Source of the DNA: Brevibacterium casei CIP 102111
GTDB lineage: Bacteria > Actinomycetota > Actinomycetes > Actinomycetales > Brevibacteriaceae
Length of the DNA: 64,000 bases
Assembly (NCBI RefSeq): GCF_900169275.1
Contig: NZ_FXZC01000001.1
Location: forward strand, 248,001 to 312,000
Direction: 5' to 3'
Shown here: in pieces, positions 25,180-33,743 of the stretch
Layout of the letters: each line of letters opens with the position of its first letter
Position numbering within the stretch: the stretch's first letter is position 1
The notes under the pieces: model-generated
Databases searched by the model: none
Told to the model about the DNA's origin: nothing
What the model saw: the letters and a program-made list of their open reading frames with translations, nothing else
Program-made: the position numbers and the translations under genes

Positions 25180-26088
25180 ATGTCACACGACCACTCACAC
25201 GAGACCGGGTCGCGCAAGCGCCTGGCCGTCGTGTTCTGCATCGTCCTGGTGATCTTCGCCTTCCAGGTCTTCGGCTCGATCTGGACGGGGTCGCTCGCGC
25301 TCCTCGTCGACACCGGGCACAACTCCGTCGACCTCATCGGGCTCGGCATCGCGCTCTTCGCGGCGACGCTGGTGGCCCGGCCGCCGAAGGGGCAGAAGAC
25401 CTGGGGCTTCAAGCGCGCCGAGGTGCTCGCCGCCGGAGCGCAGGCGACGCTGCTCCTCGGCCTCGGCATCTACAGCCTCATCGAGGGTGTGCGCCGGTTC
25501 TTCGCGCCGCCGGAGGTGCCGGGACCCGAACTGCTCATCTTCGGTGTCGTCGGTCTGGCCGGCAACGTCGTCTCGATCCTCATCCTCACCTCCTCGAAGA
25601 ACTCCTCGCTCAACCTCAGGGCGGCGTTCCTCGAGGTCATCGCCGATGCGCTCGGCTCGGTCGGCGTCATCGTCGCCGCGGTCTCGATCTGGCTCTTCGA
25701 CTGGACGCGGGCCGATGCCGTCGCGGCCCTCTTCATCGCCGCGATCATCGTTCCGCGCGCCTTCGCGATCCTCCGTGAGACCGGGTCGATCCTGCTCGAG
25801 TCCGCCCCCAAGCAGCTCGATCTCGACGATGTCAGGAAGCACATCGAGGACGTCGACCACGTCGAAGAGGTCCACGACCTCCACGTCACGCGGATCGACT
25901 CGAACCTTCCGGTGCTCACTGCGCACGTCGTGCTCGCCGACGAGTGCTTCTACGACGGGCACGCTCCGAAGATCCTCGCCGACCTCCAGGACTGCGTGGC
26001 GAAGCACTTCAACATCTCCATCGAGCACTCGACGTTCCAGTTCGATCGCGCGAAGGACGCCGCCGTGGAGAAGCAGACCCACAGCTGA
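25180..26088 (+). CDS. Cation diffusion facilitator (zinc/cobalt exporter, CzcD type)
   Basis: 302 residues from ATG 25180 with AAAGGAG upstream. It opens with a His-rich SHDHSHE segment and has six hydrophobic helices. TM2 has the HxxxD site in DTGHNSVDLIG. TM5 has FLEVIADALGSVGV, giving ExxxD where ZitB-like members have HxxxD. The C-terminal cytoplasmic domain includes HVEEVHDLHV and a His near the end (IEHSTFQFD). It should export Zn2+ and perhaps Co2+ or Cd2+ by proton antiport. Confidence 0.92.
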   Translation: MSHDHSHETGSRKRLAVVFCIVLVIFAFQVFGSIWTGSLALLVDTGHNSVDLIGLGIALFAATLVARPPKGQKTWGFKRAEVLAAGAQATLLLGLGIYSLIEGVRRFFAPPEVPGPELLIFGVVGLAGNVVSILILTSSKNSSLNLRAAFLEVIADALGSVGVIVAAVSIWLFDWTRADAVAALFIAAIIVPRAFAILRETGSILLESAPKQLDLDDVRKHIEDVDHVEEVHDLHVTRIDSNLPVLTAHVVLADECFYDGHAPKILADLQDCVAKHFNISIEHSTFQFDRAKDAAVEKQTHS

Positions 26089-26112
26089 GGGGTGCCGCCG
26101 GGGTCCGAAGAC

Positions 26113-26152
26113 GACGCCCGCCGCCGCGAAATGTAACGCGACGGCGGGCGTC
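26113..26152. terminator. Bidirectional hairpin between CDF exporter and dehydrogenase genes
   Basis: Sixteen-base arms (26113-26128 and 26137-26152) starting GACGCCCGCCG pair with one mismatch around an 8-base AT-rich loop, between convergent genes. Confidence 0.8.
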
Positions 26153-26181
26153 ATCTCTCCCTCACCCCTCCGGGCGGACTC

Positions 26182-27300
26182 TCAGTGTGAGGGTTCGGGC
26201 ACGGCCGCCTCGGCGTGGAGGGCTTCGAGCTGGGCGACGATCGCCTCCGTCATCTCGATCGTGTTCGACTCGCCCCCGAGGTCGCGGGGAAGGATGCCCG
26301 CGCCAGTGACGTTCTCGATGGCGCACCGGACCTCGTCGGCCTCCTGATGCAGGCCGAAGTCGTCGAGCATGAGCGCTGCCGACGAGATCGCGCCGATCGG
26401 ATTGGACACCCCCAGGCCGGCGATGTCGGGGGCCGACCCGTGCACGGGTTCGAACATCGATGGGAAGCGCTTCTCGGGGTTGAGGTTCGCGCTCGCGGCC
26501 AGGCCGAGGCTGCCGGCGAGGGCGGAGCCGAGATCGGAGAGGATGTCGGCATGGAGGTTGGAGGCGACGACGACGGAGAGCTGCTCGGGGTGGAGGACGA
26601 ACTTCGCGCTCATCGCGTCGACGAGGACGCTCTCGGTCTCGACATCGGGATAGTCGGCGGCGACGCGCGCGAAGACCTCGTCCCAGAGGACCATGCCGTA
26701 CTGCTGGGCGTTCGACTTCGTCACCGACGAGACCTTCTTCACTGCTCGCGTGCGGGCGAGGTCGAAGGCGAAGCGGATGATCCGCTCGGTGCCCTTCTCG
26801 GTATGGAGGCTCGTCTGCAGCGCGACCTCGTTGCCGGGGCCGCGGCCGCTGAGGTTGCGTCCGCCCATGCCCGCGTATTCGCCTTCGCTGTTCTCGCGCA
26901 CGACGATCCAGTCGAGGTCGGCGTCGTCGGCCTTGCGCAACGGCGACTCGACGCCCGGGAGGAAGGTGACCGGGCGGATGTTCGCCCACTGGTCGAAGGG
27001 CTGCGTGATGGCCAGGCGCAGTCCCCACAGGCTCGTGTGGTCGGGGACATCAGCCGAGCCGACCGCCCCGAAGTAGATCGCATCGTGCTTCCGCAGATCC
27101 TCGAGCCCGCCCTCGGGGATGTAGGTGCCGTGCTCGAGGTAGTAGGCCGAACTCCACGGGTACTCGGTGACATCGAAGGCGATGTCCCCATCGGAGAGCT
27201 TCGCGACGGTGTCGAGGACGCGCAGTCCCGCGGCGACGACCTCGCCGCCGATGCCGTCACCGGGGATGGAGGCGATGGAGAATGTCTGGGTGTCGGTCAT
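26182..27300 (-). CDS. Tartrate dehydrogenase / D-malate dehydrogenase family
   Basis: 372 residues from ATG 27300. It belongs to the NAD-dependent isocitrate/isopropylmalate dehydrogenase family: GDGIGGEV near the start, RENSEGEYAGMGG near 130, the catalytic Lys region VTKSNAQQYG, metal-binding SDLGSALAG and the cofactor motif FEPVHGSAPDIAG. The YAGMGGR pattern and lack of a leuCD neighbourhood favour tartrate/D-malate dehydrogenase (TtuC/DmlA) over LeuB. It lies beside a LysR regulator and a DASS dicarboxylate transporter and shares a promoter block with the latter, so the three probably form a tartrate or D-malate utilisation unit. Confidence 0.85.
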   Translation of the reverse strand: MTDTQTFSIASIPGDGIGGEVVAAGLRVLDTVAKLSDGDIAFDVTEYPWSSAYYLEHGTYIPEGGLEDLRKHDAIYFGAVGSADVPDHTSLWGLRLAITQPFDQWANIRPVTFLPGVESPLRKADDADLDWIVVRENSEGEYAGMGGRNLSGRGPGNEVALQTSLHTEKGTERIIRFAFDLARTRAVKKVSSVTKSNAQQYGMVLWDEVFARVAADYPDVETESVLVDAMSAKFVLHPEQLSVVVASNLHADILSDLGSALAGSLGLAASANLNPEKRFPSMFEPVHGSAPDIAGLGVSNPIGAISSAALMLDDFGLHQEADEVRCAIENVTGAGILPRDLGGESNTIEMTEAIVAQLEALHAEAAVPEPSH

Positions 27301-27357
27301 GGCTGTCCTCGTTCGGGTGCGGTCGGGCTCCTTCCATTGAGCGCGGAGACGGCGCAT

Positions 27358-27402
27358 AAGTCCAAGACCCGTTCGCGATCGTATCCATTGGCTCTGCCTA
27401 TG
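27358..27402 (-). promoter_or_regulatory. LysR-type operator and promoter block of the dehydrogenase gene
   Basis: Read on the minus strand, ATAGGCAGAGCCAAT (27401-27387) fits the T-N11-A LysR box, followed after exactly 20 bases by CTTGGACT (27366-27359). The DASS transporter promoter at 28424-28467 has the same two blocks in the same orientation and spacing. The block lies 57 bases before the dehydrogenase start. Confidence 0.65.
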
Positions 27403-27523
27403 AGTCGACCGTCTGCCTTCGACCCCGCCGAGGCGGTCCGACGTCAGCGCCGACCGTCAGGGGCGGGTCCGGGCCCGCGGGGCGCGGACCGGGCCAACGG
27501 TGTGCGCACCGTCCGGCCGCGAT

Positions 27524-28426
27524 TCACGTCGGCTGCGTCGTCCCGGCGGAGGCGGCGACCTTCGCGGTCGCTGTGAGGAACGCGGCCGCGGCCGGGGTGA
27601 GGCCCTCGGGGCGGGAGATCGCGGAGACGTGCAGCGACGGTGCGCCGAGGAGGGGGACGAGTTCGACGTCGGCCCCGGCGAACGCCTGCCAGGCGGAGGG
27701 GAGGACGGCTGTGCCGATGCAGGCTCGGACGAGCGGGATGATCGAGGTGCGGTGGGCCACCTCGGCGGTGATCTCGATGCCGACGCCGTCGGCGATGAGT
27801 TCATCGACGTAGGCGCGCATGAGCGACCCGGAGTGGGAGACGACGAAGCGGGTCCCTGTCAGGGTCCGCGGATCGACCGGGGTGTCCCGGGGTGCGCCGG
27901 GCTCACGTCTGCGGGCGAGCCTGAGGGGTTGGGCGGAGACCGGGAGGACGTCGAGGTCGGTGAGACGCAGCGGACCGCGACTGCCGGGGAAGCCGATCTC
28001 CACGCGGCCGTGGCGGACGGCATCGATCGTCTCATCGACGGTGAAGGTGCCGTCGACTGCGAAGGCGATCTGCGGGTGAGAGGTGGCGAATGACGCCATG
28101 AGCGCGGTGAGCGGTTCGATGCTCGGCGACGGCATCGCCGCGATCTCGATCCGGCCGGACTGGAGCCCGCGGAGACGGTCGATGTGTGCCTTCGCGGCGT
28201 CGAGGTCGCGGACGGCGAGCCGGGCGGGACCTTCGAACTCGCGTCCGGCTTCACTCAGACTCACCGTGCGTCCGATGCGGTTGAAGAGCGAGACGCCGAG
28301 CTCGCGTTCGAGCCCCCTGATCGTCTGGGACAGGGAGGGCTGGGCGACGAGCATCGCTTCCGCGGCCTTCGTGAAGCTTCCGGTGTCGACGACGGCGAGG
28401 AACTGGCGCAGCTGGCGGATATCCAT
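27524..28426 (-). CDS. LysR-family regulator of dicarboxylate/tartrate utilisation
   Basis: 300 residues from ATG 28426 (28432 is an alternative two codons upstream). The N-terminal HTH (about 1-60) reads MDIRQLRQFLAVVDTGSFTK and PSLSQTIRGLE, followed by a periplasmic-binding-like effector domain. It is divergent from the DASS transporter gene. A LysR-box dyad (28425-28439) overlaps its own start codon, so negative autoregulation with activation of the transporter is likely. The matching block upstream of the dehydrogenase gene makes that gene a second probable target. Confidence 0.9.
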   Translation of the reverse strand: MDIRQLRQFLAVVDTGSFTKAAEAMLVAQPSLSQTIRGLERELGVSLFNRIGRTVSLSEAGREFEGPARLAVRDLDAAKAHIDRLRGLQSGRIEIAAMPSPSIEPLTALMASFATSHPQIAFAVDGTFTVDETIDAVRHGRVEIGFPGSRGPLRLTDLDVLPVSAQPLRLARRREPGAPRDTPVDPRTLTGTRFVVSHSGSLMRAYVDELIADGVGIEITAEVAHRTSIIPLVRACIGTAVLPSAWQAFAGADVELVPLLGAPSLHVSAISRPEGLTPAAAAFLTATAKVAASAGTTQPT

Positions 28427-28467
28427 AGGCATATGCTATTGGTCTCATCGCAAACAGGCCTTGGACT
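28424..28467 (+). promoter_or_regulatory. LysR-type operator and promoter block of the DASS transporter
   Basis: ATAG-GCATATG-CTAT at 28425-28439 is a dyad with the T-N11-A pattern. CTTGGACT follows at 28460-28467 after 20 bases. The 45-base block aligns without gaps with the one before the dehydrogenase gene. It ends 47 bases before the transporter start. Confidence 0.7.
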
Positions 28468-28514
28468 AATCCGCGGGGCTCGGTCACGCTGGTTCGAAAG
28501 CGATGAAAGGACCG

Positions 28515-30146
28515 ATGACGGTGGATATCTCGCAGGCACGGGGCGATGGCGGCCCGTCGACTCCCATGACCGATGTGCGCGACGCGCTGCTGGGCGGCAA
28601 GACCTTCCGCAGCCTCAGTGAGCAGAAGCTCTCTCCCCGGGAGGAGAGGTTCGAGCGGGCCCGGATGACGTCAGGTTTCATCCTCGCTCCGGCGATCGCC
28701 ATCGTCTTCGCGCTCCTTCCCCTCGACCTCACGTATCAGCAGCACATGCTCGCCGCCGTCCTTCTCGGCGTCATCGTCCTCTGGATCACCGAACCGGTGC
28801 CGATTCCCATCGGTGGTCTGCTCGGCGTCGGGGTCGTCGTCGTGCTCGGGATCGTTCCCGCCGCCGATGCGGTCGGTCCCTTCGGCTCGTCGACGATCTT
28901 CACGTTCATCGGCGCCTTCATCCTCGCCCAGGCGATGCTCCAACACGGCATCGCGCAGCGTCTCGCGCTCAGTGTCCTCTCGCTGCCGGGCGTCGGGAAG
29001 TCCGTGTACCGGGTGATCATCGCCTTCGGCCTCATCACCTGTGTGCTCTCCGCGTTCGTGTCGAACACGGCGACGGTCGCGATGCTCATGCCCACAGCAC
29101 TCGGCATCCTCGCTGTCATCGCCGAACTCCTCCAGTCCCGCGGCATCGTCAAGCCCGACTTCGATCCGCTGCGGCTGCGCGTGGGGGCCGCCCTGCTGCT
29201 CATGCTCGCCTACGGCGCGAGCGTCGGCGGTCTGCTCACCCCAGTCGGGTCGCCTCCGAACCTCATCGGCCGCGGCCTCATCGAGGAGGCCACGGGGGAG
29301 AAGATCTCCTTCGGGCAGTGGATGGCGGTCGCCCTGCCGATCTGCGTGGCGATGTTCATCGTCCTCGCCATCGTCCTCCTCCTTCTCAACAAGCCGGAGA
29401 TCCGGAAGATCGAAGGCGTCGAGGAGTACGTGAAGAAGGAGCTGGCCGAGCTCGGTCCGGTCTCCCGGGCGGAGAAGAACACCCTCTTCGCCTTCGGCCT
29501 CACGGTCCTGCTCTGGCTGCTGCCCGCGTTCGCCGCACTCTTCGCCGGCACCGACTCAGCGGTCTACGAATTCCTCGACTCCCGCCTCGACGAGGGCATC
29601 GTCGCGGTCATCGGAGCCTCCCTGCTCTTCATCCTCCCCGTCGACTGGAAGCGGCGCGAACCGACCCTGACGTGGAGTCAGGCGGCGAAGATCGACTGGG
29701 GCACGATCATCCTCTTCGGCTGCGGCATCATCTTCGGTTCGCTCCTCGCCGACACGGGACTGGCCGAGACCATCGGCACCGGCTTCGCGGACACTCTGGG
29801 GGTGACGAGCATGCTCACCATCACCATCGTCTCCGTCATCCTCGCGATCCTCATCTCGGAGACGACCTCGAACACCGCAGCCGCCGCCGTCATCGTGCCG
29901 ATCGTCATCCCGCTGTGCCAGGCCGCGGGCATCGACCCGTTCGTGCCGGCGATGGCCGCGACCTTCGCCGCCTCGTTCGGGTTCATGCTTCCGGTCTCGA
30001 CACCGCAGAACGCGATCGTCTACGGCACCGGGGCCGTGCCGATCACGACGATGATCAGGACCGGCTTCACCTTCGACATCGCCGGTGCGATCCTCATCAT
30101 CGTCCTTGCCCCGATCATGATCAGCGTCGTCGGGCTCGGACAGTAG
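28515..30146 (+). CDS. DASS-family sodium:dicarboxylate symporter
   Basis: 543 residues from ATG 28515, chosen over 28503 because AAAGGA sits before it. After a roughly 50-residue hydrophilic N-terminus there are about 11-12 hydrophobic helices. Both Ser-Asn-Thr substrate/sodium motifs of the VcINDY family are present: FVSNTATVAM in the first half and ETTSNTAAAAV in the second, and VGSPPNLIG is typical. It should import C4-dicarboxylates such as succinate, malate or tartrate. Regulation by the divergent LysR protein is strongly suggested by the operator. Confidence 0.9.
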   Translation: MTVDISQARGDGGPSTPMTDVRDALLGGKTFRSLSEQKLSPREERFERARMTSGFILAPAIAIVFALLPLDLTYQQHMLAAVLLGVIVLWITEPVPIPIGGLLGVGVVVVLGIVPAADAVGPFGSSTIFTFIGAFILAQAMLQHGIAQRLALSVLSLPGVGKSVYRVIIAFGLITCVLSAFVSNTATVAMLMPTALGILAVIAELLQSRGIVKPDFDPLRLRVGAALLLMLAYGASVGGLLTPVGSPPNLIGRGLIEEATGEKISFGQWMAVALPICVAMFIVLAIVLLLLNKPEIRKIEGVEEYVKKELAELGPVSRAEKNTLFAFGLTVLLWLLPAFAALFAGTDSAVYEFLDSRLDEGIVAVIGASLLFILPVDWKRREPTLTWSQAAKIDWGTIILFGCGIIFGSLLADTGLAETIGTGFADTLGVTSMLTITIVSVILAILISETTSNTAAAAVIVPIVIPLCQAAGIDPFVPAMAATFAASFGFMLPVSTPQNAIVYGTGAVPITTMIRTGFTFDIAGAILIIVLAPIMISVVGLGQ

Positions 30147-30174
30147 GCGCCCCAGCGGCGGGCGTGCCCGTCCC

Positions 30175-31299
30175 TCACCCCTCCGGGCGGATGTCGATCG
30201 ATTCGGTGCGGAACTTCTCGAGCTTCGCCGGGTCGATCGTCACACCGAAGCCGACCGTGTCGGGGACGTCGACGCGACCGTCGTGCATGACGATCTCCTC
30301 GGTGATGTCCTCGTGGAAGAAGCGGTTCGACCCGGAGATGTCGCCAGGGAGGGTGAAGCCGGGGAGGGAGGCCAGGGCGGCGTTGGCCGCGCGGCCGAGA
30401 CCGGTCTCGACCATTCCACCGTGCCAGACGGCCACGCCGTTGGCCGCGGAGAGGTCGTGGATCCGCTTCGCCTCGATGTAGCCGCCCACCCGGCCGGGCT
30501 TGATGTTGATGACGGCCGCGGCGCCGAGGGCGATCGCGTCGGCGGCCGCCTCGGCGGAGACGATCGACTCATCCAAGCACATCGGGGTCTCCATGAGCTT
30601 CGCGAGCTCCGCGTGCTGACGGATGTCGGCTTCACCGAGGGGCTGTTCGATGAGGAGGAGACCGTAGTCGTCGAGCCGGCGCAGGTGGGAGGCGTCGACG
30701 AGGGTGTAGGCGGCGTTCGCGTCGACCTGGAAGCCGAAGTCGTCCCCGAAGGCCTCACGCACGGCGGCGACCGGGGCGATGTCCTTGCCCGGCTTGATCT
30801 TCAGCTTGATCCGGGCATACCCCTCTTCGAGGTAGTCCCCGATGACCCTGACGGTCTCCTCGACGGTGTCCTGGATGCCCACGGACACACCCGAGGGCAC
30901 GGAATCGACGACCCCGCCGAGATAGGACTTGAATGACTGGCCGTTGAGCTGGAGCTGCGCGTCGATGACGGCCATCTCGAGCGCGGACTTCGCCATCGGG
31001 TGGCCGACGACATGGCGCAGATGCCAGCCGACGGTCTCGGCGGTGAGATCGTCGACGCCGAAGAGGATCGGAGCGAGCCAGCGGCGGGTGACGTCGATGC
31101 CGGCGGCCACATACTCGGAGGAGTAGAGCGGGGAGATCATCGCCACCGATTCGCCCCACCCGGTGACCTCTCCTCGATCCGTGTCGAACGTCGCCTCGAC
31201 GAGGTAGCAGTCCTTCTCGGTCTCCCGCATGAACGAGGTCTCGAACGGGGTGACGAGGGGAATGGACACCTGGTGGAGGGTGATCGAGACGAGCTTCAT
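30175..31299 (-). CDS. Enolase-superfamily N-succinylamino acid racemase / o-succinylbenzoate synthase
   Basis: 374 residues from ATG 31299; the longer frame to 31362 lacks conserved residues. It is a muconate-lactonising-subgroup enolase: catalytic KLKIK near 160, metal ligands in DANAAY, EQPL and DES, and the second catalytic Lys in INIKPGRVGG. MetAla-type NSAR/OSBS proteins share this pattern. No menaquinone genes are nearby, and an M20 deacylase gene lies at 32434-33606. A role in racemising N-acyl amino acids for salvage is therefore at least as likely as menaquinone synthesis. Confidence 0.85.
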   Translation of the reverse strand: MKLVSITLHQVSIPLVTPFETSFMRETEKDCYLVEATFDTDRGEVTGWGESVAMISPLYSSEYVAAGIDVTRRWLAPILFGVDDLTAETVGWHLRHVVGHPMAKSALEMAVIDAQLQLNGQSFKSYLGGVVDSVPSGVSVGIQDTVEETVRVIGDYLEEGYARIKLKIKPGKDIAPVAAVREAFGDDFGFQVDANAAYTLVDASHLRRLDDYGLLLIEQPLGEADIRQHAELAKLMETPMCLDESIVSAEAAADAIALGAAAVINIKPGRVGGYIEAKRIHDLSAANGVAVWHGGMVETGLGRAANAALASLPGFTLPGDISGSNRFFHEDITEEIVMHDGRVDVPDTVGFGVTIDPAKLEKFRTESIDIRPEG

Positions 31300-31434
31300 C
31301 GGCCGAGCTCCTGTTTCGCAGTGGGGACGGTTGAACCTGATCACCAGCTTAGGGCCCCGCACGTGATCGGTAGTCAGCGGTCCCGGTCATTGGTACGGTG
31401 GGCCGAAGAGGCCACGCGACCGAAGGGGCCCACG

Positions 31435-32379
31435 ATGAACGACTACCTGCGAAGCCTCACCGCCCGCAAGCAGAAGTGGTTCGGGCTCAAACTCCCCATC
31501 AAGGCCGCGCTCGCGCAGCCCTTCCTCCACCCGCTCATGCGCGCCGTCGCGCCCCGCGTCCGGGGCATCAAGGTCGGTCGTCTGCCCGCCCCGATCGGCC
31601 TCACCGAGGTGGCCGGTCGTGCCGGGGGAGGCGACTTCGTCCTCGTCGATCCCTTCCGCTGCGAGATCGCCAAGGAGTTCTACTGGGGCAAGGGTCGGCG
31701 CACCGAACCTGAGGACGCGTTCGCCCTCGACCTCATGGTTGAGCTGAGCAGGGACGCCGAGGTGTTCGTCGACATCGGCGCCTACACCGGGGTGTTCACG
31801 ATGGCGGTCCTCGCCGCCAACCCGACCACGGTCGCGCACTCCTTCGAGATCATTCCCGCTGTCGTCGCAGGCCTCGAGAAGAACGTCGCGCGCAACCGCC
31901 TGCGGAACCGGGTGACGGTCCACCCCACCGGCGTCGGCCGGCCGGGGACGACGATGCAGGTGCCCACGGGCGACGGCGGTTCGGCGCTGCCGTCGTTCTA
32001 CGCCGCGAGCATGGACTTCGCCGACGGCGTCGACGTGCGCTTCACCTCTCTCGACGAACTCCTGCCGCAGCTGCCCGAGGGGACGACCCGGGTGACGATG
32101 AAGATCGACGTCGAAGGCGCGGAGAACGACGTCCTCAGATACGGCCGTGACTTCCTCGCGGTGCTGCACCCGGACATCCTCTGCGAGGTCCTCGAGGACC
32201 GGGCGAAGCCGGCCGAACTCATGGCCGTCCTCGACGAGTTCGGCTACCGCTTCTATCTCGTCGGCAGCGACCGTCTCATCCACCGGCGACGCATCGTGCC
32301 CGATTCCCTCCTCCGCGACTGGCTGCTGACGACGAAGTCGCCCGCCGACCTGCGGGCCGAGGGATTCCCGGTGGAGTGA
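31435..32379 (+). CDS. FkbM-family SAM-dependent methyltransferase
   Basis: 314 residues from ATG 31435. The SAM-binding motif I is VFVDIGAYTGVFT near 103, followed by HSFEIIPAVVAGLEKN, and the FkbM signature MKIDVEGAENDVLRYG lies near 222. The family O-methylates sugars or small molecules. Here no glycan or secondary-metabolite cluster surrounds it, so the substrate is unknown. It stands alone between the enolase and M20 genes. Confidence 0.85.
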   Translation: MNDYLRSLTARKQKWFGLKLPIKAALAQPFLHPLMRAVAPRVRGIKVGRLPAPIGLTEVAGRAGGGDFVLVDPFRCEIAKEFYWGKGRRTEPEDAFALDLMVELSRDAEVFVDIGAYTGVFTMAVLAANPTTVAHSFEIIPAVVAGLEKNVARNRLRNRVTVHPTGVGRPGTTMQVPTGDGGSALPSFYAASMDFADGVDVRFTSLDELLPQLPEGTTRVTMKIDVEGAENDVLRYGRDFLAVLHPDILCEVLEDRAKPAELMAVLDEFGYRFYLVGSDRLIHRRRIVPDSLLRDWLLTTKSPADLRAEGFPVE

Positions 32380-32399
32380 GATCCCGCCGGCGCACACGA

Positions 32400-32433
32400 G
32401 CGACCAGCGGCGCTCATGAGGCGCGCGGGTCGC
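32400..32433. terminator. Bidirectional hairpin between FkbM and M20 genes
   Basis: GCGACC (32400-32405) pairs with GGTCGC (32428-32433) around an inner GCGCTCATGAGGCGC stem. It sits exactly between the two convergent stop codons. Confidence 0.6.
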
Positions 32434-33606
32434 CTACTTCGCCAGCTGATCGGCGATGAGTGCTGCGAGCAGAGCGGTGCGCGGAGCGATCTCGGCGATG
32501 ACCGCGTGCTCGTGTTCGGCGTGCGCACCGTCACCGACCGCGCCGAGGCCGTCGAGTGTGGGGATCCCGTCGCCGGCAGTGAAGTTCCCGTCCGAGGCGC
32601 CGCCCACCGCGACCCCGAGCGGGGCGGCGATTCCGAGCTCGGAGGCGAGCACGGTTGCTCGGTCGAAGAGTGCCGCCGACGCCTCGGGTTCGAACGGCGG
32701 GCGGTTGATGCCGCCGATGACCTCGGTCGTCGACCCCTCGAGCGTCGGTTCGGCGGCGAGGGCGCGGATCGCCGAGTCGACGCGCTCGAGTTCGGCCGCG
32801 GTCCGGGCACGGACATCGACACTTACGCGCGCCTCGGCGGGGACGGTGTTCGAGGTCGTGCCGGCGGTGATCGTCGTCGGCACGACCGTCGTTCCGGCTT
32901 CGGCGTCGGAGAGGCCGGCAACGAGCGGCAGGGTGAGCGCGAGCGCCATGCCCGCGTTGACGCCCTTCTCGGGTTCGAGCCCGGCATGGGATGCCCGGCC
33001 CCGGAAGACGAGGGTGTAGATCCCGGTTCCCTTGCGTTCGAGTTTGAGCGCACCGTCGGCGCTCGCCTCCATGACGAAGACGGCATTCGCCTCGGCCGCC
33101 TCGGCGCGGATGAGATCGGAGGAGCTCACGGACCCGACCTCCTCATCACCGGTGATGAGGATCGACAGTCCTTCCAGCCCGCCCTCGCCGAGGCGGTCGG
33201 CGAGGATTGCGACCGCGTGGACGCTCATGATCGCCCCGGTGAGCATGTCGAAGCTGCCGGGACCGCGGACCACCCCGTTCTCGGTCGAGAAGGGGAGGCG
33301 TTCGATCGTCCCGTGGGGCCACACCGTGTCCTGATGATTGAGGAGGACGACGCGCGGCGGCCCGTCTCCGAAGCGCAGGCGCACATGGGTGACGCCGTCG
33401 ACGGTGAGCAGCTCCGCCTCGGCGCCGAGGCGCTCACGGAGGAGGTCGGCGAAGTCGCTCGCCCCGCGGGCGACGGCGGCCTTGTCCGAGGACGGCGTCT
33501 CGACGCCGATGACGCGAGCGAGGTCGGCGAGCATCGCCGGGAGGCGCTCCTCGGAGTCGCGGACGAGGTCAGAGGGCTGAGTGGGCGAATTCACAGAGGT
33601 CGACAT
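32434..33606 (-). CDS. M20-family metallopeptidase (CPG2-like carboxypeptidase/deacylase)
   Basis: 390 residues from ATG 33606. Zinc and catalytic motifs occur in order: NHQDTVWPHG, GSFDMLTGAI (bridging Asp), the general base in ITGDEEVGS and the terminal AHAEHEH ligand. A dimerisation domain (about 190-300) separates the halves, as in carboxypeptidase G2. It hydrolyses C-terminal glutamate or N-acyl amino-acid bonds in the cytoplasm; no signal peptide is present. Placed close to an NSAR-type enolase, it could deacylate N-acyl-L-amino acids made by that enzyme. Confidence 0.88.
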   Translation of the reverse strand: MSTSVNSPTQPSDLVRDSEERLPAMLADLARVIGVETPSSDKAAVARGASDFADLLRERLGAEAELLTVDGVTHVRLRFGDGPPRVVLLNHQDTVWPHGTIERLPFSTENGVVRGPGSFDMLTGAIMSVHAVAILADRLGEGGLEGLSILITGDEEVGSVSSSDLIRAEAAEANAVFVMEASADGALKLERKGTGIYTLVFRGRASHAGLEPEKGVNAGMALALTLPLVAGLSDAEAGTTVVPTTITAGTTSNTVPAEARVSVDVRARTAAELERVDSAIRALAAEPTLEGSTTEVIGGINRPPFEPEASAALFDRATVLASELGIAAPLGVAVGGASDGNFTAGDGIPTLDGLGAVGDGAHAEHEHAVIAEIAPRTALLAALIADQLAK

Positions 33607-33743
33607 GTCGCCGATTCTACGGCTCGCGCGTGCGGGGCACCGCTTGCGTCCGCATCGCCATGGACGCGTGGGGGAAAGGTCGGCTGTGAGAAAGTCGGGA
33701 CCTGGCCCCTCATAACTCCCGTCGTGTGTGGTTTGCTTGAGGC

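Noticed and set aside
30175..31299. menC (o-succinylbenzoate synthase) as a firm name
   Set aside because: The NSAR and OSBS activities cannot be told apart by these motifs, and no menaquinone gene is nearby.
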